Below are positions 1 through 4,854 of a DNA stretch of 5,007 bases, in pieces. The notes beneath the pieces were generated by a model. The model was not told the origin of the DNA. It searched no databases and worked only from the letters and a program-made list of their open reading frames with translations. Position 1 is the first letter of the stretch. Every line of letters starts with the position of its first letter. Origin of the DNA: Acidobacteriota bacterium (GTDB taxonomy: Bacteria > Acidobacteriota > Terriglobia > Bryobacterales > Bryobacteraceae); NCBI GenBank assembly GCA_947466555.1, contig CANIFK010000474.1:1-5007 (forward strand), in the 5' to 3' direction. The position numbers and the translations under genes were made by a program.

Positions 1-47
1 CAGTTCGTCTCTCGTGGCGGCTGGCGAGGTTGCGTTCATGACTACAG

Positions 48-239
48 CTACCCGGGTGGATCGGCGATGGAAAGCCTGCGGCAGATTCGTTTCGCCAGCA
101 CATTTGCAATCTCGACATGGCGTGGCACCGCCTCGGCGTGACCGGTCTGTGGGTTCTCCCAGATTGTATGCTCCTTCCCCTCGCGGCGAATCACGCAGCC
201 GTGACGCCTGAGGTGACGAAGCAAAGTGTCGCGCTTCAT
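48..239 (-). CDS. hicA: HicA-type mRNA interferase toxin
   Basis: This is a 63-residue protein, within the usual HicA size range. HicA toxins have a small dsRBD-like fold and cleave mRNA in the cytoplasm when the partner antitoxin is lost. The sequence shows the family pattern: an N-terminal basic helix (KRDTLLRHLRRHG), then REGKEHTIW with the likely catalytic histidine at H24, then NPQTG and AVPRH (about residues 29-41), and a final helix with LAKRICRRL. The ATG overlaps the stop codon of the upstream hicB in an ATGA arrangement, so translation is probably coupled. It has no Shine-Dalgarno sequence of its own beyond hicB coding sequence. All family-typical parts are present, so the toxin appears intact. 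The family call comes from recognised motifs; activity is inferred. Confidence 0.92.
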   Translation of the reverse strand: MKRDTLLRHLRRHGCVIRREGKEHTIWENPQTGHAEAVPRHVEIANVLAKRICRRLSIADPPG

Positions 240-451
240 CCGACGATGACGAGTTCCTGCCTGGCGTCCGGGGGAAGTGACCGCAATGACTCTTCGCGGC
301 GGTGCTCAAGGATGAGCGCGATTGCCGCTCGCAGATTTGCGAGACACTCTTCGCGAGTTTCGCCTTGTCCGTTGGCTCCGGGGACCTCCGCGCAGTAGGC
401 AACGTACCAAGGGCCGTCCTGCTCGACTACCGCCGTAAACTCGTTCCGCAT
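236..451 (-). CDS. hicB: HicB-type antitoxin, short form
   Basis: This 71-residue antitoxin is expected to bind and neutralise HicA. The family signature is clear: an N-terminal strand (FTAVVEQDGPWYVAYCAEVPG, about residues 5-25), then ANGQGETREECLANLRAAIALILE, the helix that follows in the HicB partial RNase H-like fold. The protein stops soon after (QELVIVG). It has no room for the C-terminal helix-turn-helix or ribbon-helix-helix domain that longer HicB proteins use to bind their operator, so self-repression by HicB alone is doubtful. Gene order is antitoxin first, the reverse of E. coli hicAB, but common elsewhere. Its stop overlaps the hicA start. There is no Shine-Dalgarno sequence before the ATG, but a TAGAAT box lies 6 bases upstream. 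Confidence 0.92.
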   Translation of the reverse strand: MRNEFTAVVEQDGPWYVAYCAEVPGANGQGETREECLANLRAAIALILEHRREESLRSLPPDARQELVIVG

Positions 452-457
452 GCCCGT

Positions 458-463
458 ATTCTA
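458..463 (-). promoter_or_regulatory. Probable -10 box of hicBA, leaderless type
   Basis: On the minus strand, TAGAAT matches the TATAAT consensus at 5 of 6 positions and lies 6 bases before the hicB ATG. Transcription would start at or next to the ATG, giving an mRNA without a 5' leader. That fits the absence of a Shine-Dalgarno sequence. No good -35 hexamer is visible 16-18 bases upstream; a TTGACC at 509-514 is too far away. The box lies in the 59-base gap after the DinB gene, so hicBA could also be read through from upstream. Confidence 0.5.
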
Positions 464-510
464 CCGCGGTGGCTCCGGGGTGTGGCTCTTGCGGGCGCTT
501 GTTGGGTGGG

Positions 511-1026
511 TCAATTGCGCGGTAGGAAGAAGTAGAGATCAAGGGAGGGCGGTTTGATGCCCTGTAGGCGGAGGAGCATGGCGATTTGCGCGGTGTGGCG
601 AATTTCGTGGATCATGACGTGCCAGAGAAGGCCGTCGACGGTGAAGCGGTCGTTGGGGGCGTCGTGCGGGGTGACGACGCGGCGGAGTTCCGCTTCAGTT
701 AGCTGGGAGAGGTATTTGCTCGTGCTTTCGTGGACGGCTTGCCAGTAGTTGAAGAGGGTTTGCAGGTCGATTTCGGCGTAGTTGGGGCCGCCGGGGGTGT
801 CGTTCAGTTCGGGGATGGATGCGAGGATGGGCGGTTGACGGAGGATATCTTCGTGTACCCAGCCGTCCTGGACGGCGATGATGTGGAAGAGCAGATCCTT
901 GATGCAGTGGAACTCGGGGCCGGGGAGCATCGGCTGGGATAGCGCTTCGGGGGGCGCGGATTTGAGCGCGGCCCAGAGATCCTGGCGGGCGCGGAAGAGG
1001 TAGGCGTGGATTTCGGGAATGTTCAT
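511..1026 (-). CDS. DinB/YfiT family putative metal-dependent protein
   Basis: This 171-residue protein is typical in length for the DinB-like four-helix-bundle superfamily. Members bind a divalent metal through three histidines and include thiol-dependent S-transferases, but most are uncharacterised. The likely triad here is H48 (in DLLFH) with H140 and H144 (in HVMIHEIRHTAQ, the typical late helix). The bundle starts with EIHAYLFRARQDLW, and the chain ends in LDLYFFLPRN. The start is uncertain. I chose the ATG beginning MNIPEIHAYL, where family-like sequence begins and which does not overlap the divergent VOC gene. ATGs at 1056 and 1065 are in frame, and the one at 1065 lies 5 bases after a TAGAAT box, so a leaderless start adding 13 residues is possible. 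This is not DNA polymerase IV, which shares the name dinB. The substrate is unknown. Confidence 0.88.
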   Translation of the reverse strand: MNIPEIHAYLFRARQDLWAALKSAPPEALSQPMLPGPEFHCIKDLLFHIIAVQDGWVHEDILRQPPILASIPELNDTPGGPNYAEIDLQTLFNYWQAVHESTSKYLSQLTEAELRRVVTPHDAPNDRFTVDGLLWHVMIHEIRHTAQIAMLLRLQGIKPPSLDLYFFLPRN

Positions 1027-1040
1027 TGGCGTTCGGTTTG

Positions 1041-1046
1041 GGAGAG
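1041..1046 (+). promoter_or_regulatory. Ribosome binding site of the VOC gene
   Basis: GGAGAG lies 8 bases before the ATG at 1055, a good Shine-Dalgarno position. It supports the start at 1055 (MAAIVNS) over the in-frame ATG at 1019, which would add 12 non-family residues and overlap the DinB-family start. Confidence 0.6.
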
Positions 1047-1054
1047 AATTGGAC

Positions 1055-1423
1055 ATGGCGGCCATTGTCAATTCTAGATGCGTGCTGGCGGTTTGTGATT
1101 TGGCGGTTTCGACTCGCTATTACGTCGATGTGCTGGGGTTTCGGGAGGATCCGATTCGGGCGGAGGGGTGGAGCTTTCTGACGCGGGATTGCTTTCGGGT
1201 GATGTTGGGAGAGTGTATCGGTGAACGGCCGGCGGGGGAGTTGGGGAATCACTCGTATTATGCGTATTGGAATGTGACGGGCGTGGATGCGCTGTATGAG
1301 GAGTTTGTCGGGAAGGGGGCGATGGTGACTTCGCGGCCGACCAATAAGCCGTGGGGGTTGCGGGAGTTTGGGTTGACGACGCCGGATGGGCACCGGATTG
1401 TTTGCGGGGAGGAGATTTGTTAG
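1055..1423 (+). CDS. VOC (glyoxalase/bleomycin-resistance fold) protein
   Basis: This 122-residue protein is one full VOC unit of two beta-alpha-beta-beta-beta modules. VOC proteins include glyoxalase I, extradiol dioxygenases and bleomycin-binding proteins, and usually place a metal or ligand in the cleft. Module one begins with VLAVCDLAVSTRYYVDVLGF (residues 10-29), the standard opening strand and helix. Module two contains NHSYYAYWNV and GVDALYEEFVGKGA (about 65-89), then the typical end KPWGLREFGLTTPDGHRIVCGEE (98-120). H66 and E119 sit where metal ligands often lie. The first-strand ligand position appears to be held by a non-histidine residue, so the metal site may be incomplete. The stop codon overlaps the stop of the convergent gene by 4 bases. 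The upstream neighbour is divergent, 28 bases away. The substrate cannot be told from sequence. Confidence 0.9.
   Translation: MAAIVNSRCVLAVCDLAVSTRYYVDVLGFREDPIRAEGWSFLTRDCFRVMLGECIGERPAGELGNHSYYAYWNVTGVDALYEEFVGKGAMVTSRPTNKPWGLREFGLTTPDGHRIVCGEEIC
1071..1076 (-). promoter_or_regulatory. Possible -10 box for the DinB-family gene
   Basis: On the minus strand there is a TAGAAT hexamer followed, 5 bases later, by an in-frame ATG at 1065. It is the same hexamer, at nearly the same distance, as before hicB. It lies inside the first codons of the divergent VOC gene. If used, the mRNA would start near 1064, either leaderless from 1065 or with a leader of about 38 bases to the ATG at 1026. No convincing -35 element is visible. 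A TTGACA overlaps the box by one base and cannot serve as its -35. Confidence 0.35.
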
Positions 1424-1944
1424 GGCAGCTTGCGGCCGTCGAAGGTGATCGTGCCGCCGATGCGGCGAAGATATTTGGCTAGGATGGGCGCTCGGTCCGG
1501 GTCTTGCTCTTCCGAGATTTCGCGGATCGGCTGACCGTTGGGATGGGCGTGGAAGAAGGGGTCGGTGACGACGGACTTCAGGACGCGCTTTTGGTAGATG
1601 AGGTCGCCGCGGTGAGGGCCGGTTTCGATGATGTAGACGAAGTTGACGCCGGGGATTTGGGTGATGGTTTTGGCGGGGAGTTGGACGATGGCGAGGGTGT
1701 TGGCGGTGGCGTAGGTGGGGATGCTGAGATAGAGTTTTGAGCCGTCGGGAGAGAGTTGGGCTTGTCGAAAGACGCAGAAGCCGTCGATGGGTTGATCAAA
1801 GATGACGGTTTCGGCCTTGGTGGTGGGGTGGATGGTGACGATCCAGTTCTTGGAGGCTGGATTGGCACAGTTGAAAGGGTCTCCGTAGTAGAGCTCGGGG
1901 CCGCGGATTAGGACTGTCGCTAATAAGAACAGGGCCGGGGGCAT
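1420..1944 (-). CDS. Predicted exported protein with a PD40/WD40-like beta-propeller motif
   Basis: I do not recognise a specific family. The 174-residue protein opens with a hydrophobic stretch (PALFLLATVLI, residues 3-13) that could be a short signal peptide, though it has no positive charges before it and no clear cleavage site. The mature part is rich in beta-strand patterns. AQLSPDGSKLYLSI (residues 62-75) matches the PD40/WD40-like blade motif of TolB-type propellers. Earlier IVTIHPTTKAETVIF and later LAIVQLPAKTITQI look like matching blade strands. About three blades fit, too few for a closed propeller, so it may be truncated, or work as a multimer. C26 and C57 could form a disulfide. 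AAGGAA before the ATG is a plausible ribosome site. It is divergent from the methyltransferase and ends within the VOC stop codon. Confidence 0.7.
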   Translation of the reverse strand: MPPALFLLATVLIRGPELYYGDPFNCANPASKNWIVTIHPTTKAETVIFDQPIDGFCVFRQAQLSPDGSKLYLSIPTYATANTLAIVQLPAKTITQIPGVNFVYIIETGPHRGDLIYQKRVLKSVVTDPFFHAHPNGQPIREISEEQDPDRAPILAKYLRRIGGTITFDGRKLP

Positions 1945-1954
1945 GCTTTGTTCC

Positions 1955-1962
1955 TTTATACA
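1955..1962. promoter_or_regulatory. Possible shared symmetric -10 element for divergent genes
   Basis: The 26-base gap between the divergent ATGs at 1944 (minus) and 1971 (plus) contains TTTATACA. Read on plus it gives TATACA, 8 bases before the methyltransferase ATG. Read on minus it gives TATAAA, 10 bases before the exported-protein ATG. The TATA core at 1957-1960 is common to both. Symmetric -10 elements driving transcription both ways are known in bacteria. No good -35 is seen on either side. If the minus -10 is real, the AAGGAA read as that gene's ribosome site would mostly lie upstream of its transcript, so the two readings compete. Confidence 0.4.
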
Positions 1963-1970
1963 CTGGGGGC

Positions 1971-2735
1971 ATGTTGCGTCGCGTGATTTGTTTCCTGCTG
2001 TGTTTTGCCGCCTTGTTTGCGCAGGTGGATGGGGGCGCGGCGTATGCTGCCTTTTTGAATTGGCGGAAGGTGTCGGCGAATGGGGCGTTGCCGTGGGCGG
2101 TGGCGACGGAACGGTATCGGGCGAAGTTGGTCGCCGATGGCGTGCCGCCGGGGGAGGCGGGGCGGATCCTGTCGGTTATCGCGTCGCGGGATGAGGGGGT
2201 GTTCTATGACTCGATTTATCAGGACACGGGGGCGGGGTTTTCGCGGGCGCCGAATTCTCTGTTGATGGAGGCGGTGAAGGGGCGGAAGCTGGGGCGGGCG
2301 CTGGATGTGGGGATGGGGCAGGGGCGGAATGCGGTGTATTTGGCGAAGTTGGGTTGGGATGTGACGGGGTTTGATACTTCGGCGGCCGGGTTGGCGCAGG
2401 CGCGCATGGCGGGGGTGAAATTGAATGCCGTTTTGGCCTCGGATGAGGAGTTTGATTTTGGGGTGGGGCAGTGGGACTTGATTGCGCTGCTTTATCCGCT
2501 TGAGAAGCGGAGTGTGTATCGGATTCGGGAGGCGTTGCGGCCGGGCGGCGTGGTGGTGGTGGAGTGCGCGCACAGGGAGGCGGGCGGGGCTCCGTTTGAA
2601 TATGACACCAATGAGCTGCTACGGATTTTTGATGGGTTTGTGATTCGGAAGTACGAGGACGTGGTGGCCGAGCATGAGTGGGCGCGGAAGCCGATGCGGT
2701 TGGTCCGGTTGGTGGCGGAGAAGGCGCGGGAGTAA
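1971..2735 (+). CDS. Class I SAM-dependent methyltransferase with N-terminal signal peptide
   Basis: This is a 254-residue protein. Residues 1-17 (MLRRVICFLLCFAALFA) have two arginines followed by a hydrophobic core ending LFA-QV, a convincing signal peptide or membrane anchor. Residues 27-100 are a family-specific N-terminal part. The Rossmann methyltransferase core follows: motif I ALDVGMGQGRN (110-120), the acidic residue after strand two in VTGFDTS (D135), WDLIALLYPL (168-177) as motif II, and LRPGGVVVVE (189-198) as motif III. The core resembles the Methyltransf_11/25 and TehB-like groups. An exported SAM enzyme is odd, since SAM is cytoplasmic; it may be anchored facing inwards, or the segment may be an uncleaved membrane helix. 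The ATG at 1971 is preceded by CTGGGGGC, a weak ribosome site. The acceptor substrate is unknown. Confidence 0.9.
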   Translation: MLRRVICFLLCFAALFAQVDGGAAYAAFLNWRKVSANGALPWAVATERYRAKLVADGVPPGEAGRILSVIASRDEGVFYDSIYQDTGAGFSRAPNSLLMEAVKGRKLGRALDVGMGQGRNAVYLAKLGWDVTGFDTSAAGLAQARMAGVKLNAVLASDEEFDFGVGQWDLIALLYPLEKRSVYRIREALRPGGVVVVECAHREAGGAPFEYDTNELLRIFDGFVIRKYEDVVAEHEWARKPMRLVRLVAEKARE

Positions 2736-2769
2736 GCGCGTTTCCGGTTGGCGGGCGAGTAGTGCGTCT

Positions 2770-2803
2770 GGGGACACCCGGCCTTCGGCACGCGGGTGTC
2801 CCC
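2770..2803. terminator. Strong hairpin between convergent genes, probable terminator
   Basis: An 11-bp perfect stem pairs GGGGACACCCG (2770-2780) with CGGGTGTCCCC (2793-2803). The 12-base loop itself contains GCC-TTC-GGC and can fold further. It sits in the 89-base gap between the stops of the methyltransferase and the convergent membrane-protein gene, where a two-way terminator would be expected. On plus the stem is followed by GTGGGTTTTG, a weak T tract; on minus there is none. It could instead be a dispersed palindromic repeat of the genome. Confidence 0.55.
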
Positions 2804-2824
2804 GTGGGTTTTGCGCTGCGTGGT

Positions 2825-4033
2825 CTAACGCATGGCCATTGCCAGGTCCTGCATGTCGCCTTGCTTGGCGTAGGCGGCGGCGACGCCGATCTCCGTCTTC
2901 ACTTTGTCCGTGGGGGCGTTCGTCTTTTCGGCTACCGACTTCCAGATTTCGACGAACTCGCGGGCTTGCTTTTCGGTGAGCTTGTCGGGGTCTTCGGGGT
3001 CCTTGGCTTGCTTCGCCTTTTCGATAAGCGGGAGGACGGCGCGGCCGGAGGCGATGATGGCGGGGGTGAGAGTGGCGGGGAATGTCTGCTGGTAGAGGAG
3101 GACTTTGAGGGCTCCGATGACGATGGCGGGGTCGGGGTCCGACAGCAGCGCTTCAAATTCGGGGAGACGGGTGGCGAGGTAGCGCTGGGCGCGGCCGGAG
3201 ATGTCGTCGCTGTTGTAGGAGTTGGCGAACGGGAGCCAGGATTTCAGCGGGGACGCGTCGTTGAGGGCGGCGAAGTCGCGTTGGCGGTTTTCATACTCCG
3301 CTGTTTCGGCGGCTTGGCGTTCGGCGCGCACTACGTCGTCGCGCTGTACGCGGACGCGGTATTCGTAGCCGGGGGCTTGGGTTTGGGCGAAGCCTGTCGA
3401 CGACCAGGGGGCCCACTGTTCGTTGGCGGCGGTGGGCTGGGATGGCAGGGGCGAGACGAATTCGAGATTGGACTTGTTGCCGAGGTAGAGGCTAACGACG
3501 AGAGGGGAGTGGGTGGAGTGGATGGGGACTTGGCAGGGGACGATCCAGCGACCGTCTTGTTGGATGGCCTTTTCGAAATCGACGGTGCCGTGGCGGGGGC
3601 GGCGGCGCTGGTTGCCGTCGAGGGCGGCCAGTTGGCAGTAGTTCTGGCCGGCGCGGGCGAGGTGGGAGGGTTGCCAGCCGGGGGCCATGCGCATTTCGAC
3701 TTGGAGGTGGAGGCTGTCGCCACTGATTTCGGGCGGGACGTCGCCACCCATGCGGGCGAGGACATAGACCACGCCGGAGACGGCGGCGACGGCGGCGAGT
3801 GCTAGACCTGTTCCGTGGAGGAAGCTGGTGCCGAAGGATTTTGCTACCGTCAGGCCGACTAGGAAGCCGGCGATGAGGCCGCCCAGGGACATGAAGATGA
3901 CGGCGTAGCCGGAGCCGCCTTCGAAGCTGCTAATGCGATACCAGGTGACGCATTTTTCGCCGATGTAGAAGGCGAGGGCGCAACCGGCGATGGCGGCGAC
4001 GACGGCGGAGGAGAGAGAAAGTAACCAGCCCAT
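2825..4033 (-). CDS. Unrecognised protein with three N-terminal membrane helices and a large soluble domain
   Basis: I do not recognise this 402-residue protein. Three hydrophobic helices are visible at about residues 5-23, 43-64 and 73-93. The second is glycine-rich (SLGGLIAGFLVGLTVA). A soluble part follows. Residues 102-230 look beta-rich (LHLQVEMRMAPGW, GRWIVPCQVPIHS, PLVVSLYLG, YEYRVRVQ). Residues 232-255 are charged and probably helical. Residues 280-400 look like an all-helical, repeat-like domain (RYLATRLPEFEALL, IVIGALKVLL, LTEKQAREFVEIWKSVAEK). Cysteines are few. The start has no Shine-Dalgarno sequence and lies inside a stable hairpin. The PEP-CTERM gene ends 33 bases upstream on the same strand, so co-transcription is likely and translation may be coupled. 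A surface or envelope role is a guess from that neighbour. The C-terminal half could be a protein-interaction scaffold. Confidence 0.85.
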   Translation of the reverse strand: MGWLLSLSSAVVAAIAGCALAFYIGEKCVTWYRISSFEGGSGYAVIFMSLGGLIAGFLVGLTVAKSFGTSFLHGTGLALAAVAAVSGVVYVLARMGGDVPPEISGDSLHLQVEMRMAPGWQPSHLARAGQNYCQLAALDGNQRRRPRHGTVDFEKAIQQDGRWIVPCQVPIHSTHSPLVVSLYLGNKSNLEFVSPLPSQPTAANEQWAPWSSTGFAQTQAPGYEYRVRVQRDDVVRAERQAAETAEYENRQRDFAALNDASPLKSWLPFANSYNSDDISGRAQRYLATRLPEFEALLSDPDPAIVIGALKVLLYQQTFPATLTPAIIASGRAVLPLIEKAKQAKDPEDPDKLTEKQAREFVEIWKSVAEKTNAPTDKVKTEIGVAAAYAKQGDMQDLAMAMR

Positions 4034-4058
4034 ACACGGTTAGGCGTGAATGGGCTGG
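4025..4058 (-). repeat. Inverted repeat (hairpin) enclosing the start codon of the membrane-protein gene
   Basis: The arms CCAGCCCAT (4025-4033) and ATGGGCTGG (4050-4058) pair perfectly over 9 bp. After one mismatch (4034/4049, U-U in the minus mRNA), CACG (4035-4038) pairs with CGTG (4045-4048), leaving a 6-base loop. In the minus-strand mRNA the AUG start codon (4033-4031) is the inner end of the 3' arm, so folding would hide it. The hairpin starts 8 bases after the PEP-CTERM stop codon. It is followed on minus by a pyrimidine-rich stretch (TTACTTTCTCTCTCC), so it could also act as a weak attenuator. Confidence 0.7.
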
Positions 4059-4066
4059 CGATGTTG

Positions 4067-4771
4067 TCACTGACGGCGGCGGAGGTAGCCGATGGCAGCG
4101 AGGCCGGCACCGAACAGGGCGTACGACGAGGGTTCGGGGACGCTGGTTTGGGGGTCGGGCGTGAAGCTGGCGTTGTAGATGTTGCTGAAGGTGCCGATGC
4201 TGACATTGCCCGAGTTGCCGGCGAGGGCGATGATATTGCCGGTGCTCAACGTGGTGGTAGTGCCAGCGGGCAGCGTGCAGATGTCGAGCGTGGAGGTGGT
4301 AATTGCCTGGCAGGTGGGTGCGCCGGAGAGGACGAGTTGGACGGCGCCGGAGCCATTGTTGGTGAAGGAACTTGTGTTGAGTTCGACGCTGGCGGGGTTG
4401 ATCAGGCTGACGGTGCCGGCGCCGATGGCGGCGATGGAGAGGTCGTAGCTGAAGGCGAACGTGGAAACGCCGCCGTTGTTGGCCAGGAAGACGACGCTGG
4501 GATTGGCGGTGGTGGTGGCTTTGCTCACTTGGAGGATACCGGAGAGGCCGCCACCAGTGATCAGGTTGAGATTGATGTTATCGGCGGTGACGAGCGGGGC
4601 GCCGCCGGAGTTGGAGTTGGTGACGAAGGCGAAGTTGCTGAAGGTGTACTGAACCTGATTGTTGACGTTTAGCGTGCAGGCGCCGGGGGTGGCGACTGTG
4701 CCGCAGGAGATTGCAGACGCCGAAAAGGCGCCTCCGAAGAAGATGAGTGTGAATGCTGATAGTGTTTTCAT
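4067..4771 (-). CDS. PEP-CTERM sorting-domain surface protein
   Basis: This 234-residue exported protein has a signal peptide at residues 1-20 (ending FSASA, cut before ISCG) and a C-terminal PEP-CTERM tag. The tag is VPEP at 211-214, then a hydrophobic helix (SSYALFGAGLAAIGYL) and the basic tail RRRQ. PEP-CTERM proteins are handled by exosortase, which cuts near the tag, and are usually placed at the cell surface or secreted with exopolysaccharide. The middle (about 33-205) is rich in Thr, Ser, Asn, Gly and Ala, with beta-strand patterns, typical for this group and possibly glycosylated. Two cysteine pairs (C23/C32 and two in the TCQAI...LDICT segment) may form disulfides. A ribosome site, AGAGGT, lies 5 bases before the ATG. 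No exosortase gene is in the window. The gene leads a likely pair with the downstream membrane-protein gene. Confidence 0.93.
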   Translation of the reverse strand: MKTLSAFTLIFFGGAFSASAISCGTVATPGACTLNVNNQVQYTFSNFAFVTNSNSGGAPLVTADNINLNLITGGGLSGILQVSKATTTANPSVVFLANNGGVSTFAFSYDLSIAAIGAGTVSLINPASVELNTSSFTNNGSGAVQLVLSGAPTCQAITTSTLDICTLPAGTTTTLSTGNIIALAGNSGNVSIGTFSNIYNASFTPDPQTSVPEPSSYALFGAGLAAIGYLRRRQ

Positions 4772-4776
4772 GGTTT

Positions 4777-4782
4777 ACCTCT
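4777..4782 (-). promoter_or_regulatory. Ribosome binding site of the PEP-CTERM gene
   Basis: On the minus strand AGAGGT lies 5 bases before the ATG at 4771. It supports that start and shows that at least this gene uses an ordinary leader, unlike hicB. Confidence 0.6.
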
Positions 4783-4808
4783 GGGATGAGAGTGAGGCAT
4801 AGCGGCGG

Positions 4809-4833
4809 GGAAGATGTAAGGAAGTTGTAAGGA
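4809..4833. repeat. 11-base-period direct repeat in the divergent PEP-CTERM/VOC promoter region
   Basis: GGAAGATGTAA (4809-4819) is followed at once by GGAAGTTGTAA (4820-4830) and then GGA, giving 25 bases of 11-base periodicity with one mismatch. On minus it reads as two CTTACA cores separated by 5 bases, one DNA turn apart. It lies 38-62 bases upstream of the PEP-CTERM ATG and 21-45 bases upstream of the VOC ATG. Head-to-tail sites with 11-base spacing are the usual target form of OmpR/PhoB-type response regulators, so an operator is plausible. This is inference from geometry only. Confidence 0.45.
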
Positions 4834-4854
4834 GTTCGGGGTAGGCTGAGAATT

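Noticed and set aside
1..39. Possible start of a gene downstream of hicA on minus (ATG at 39, 13 open codons to the window edge)
   Set aside because: Thirteen codons without a ribosome site or motif are too few to call a gene; sequence beyond the window is needed.
14..398. Plus-strand open frames opposite hicBA
   Set aside because: They show no family features, while both minus frames are clear HicA and HicB proteins.
1066..1071. TTGACA on minus as a consensus -35 box
   Set aside because: It overlaps the TAGAAT box by one base, and no reasonable -10 lies 16-18 bases downstream (TTCTCT there).
695..1393. Minus-strand open frame of 232 codons
   Set aside because: The translation is Pro/Arg/His-rich and overlaps two well-supported genes, the DinB-family protein and the VOC protein.
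1956..2573. Minus-strand open frame of 205 codons
   Set aside because: It is antisense to the methyltransferase, with Arg/His/Pro-rich sequence and no recognisable motif.
2678..3805. Long plus-strand open frame of 375 codons
   Set aside because: It is antisense to the 402-residue membrane protein and its translation is low-complexity Gly/Val/Asp/Glu-rich, as expected from a GC-rich complement. The minus frame has clear membrane helices and mixed composition.
4046..4672. Plus-strand open frame of 208 codons
   Set aside because: It is antisense to the PEP-CTERM gene, which has a signal peptide and sorting tag. The plus translation is mostly Gly, Ala, Glu and Asp without any motif.
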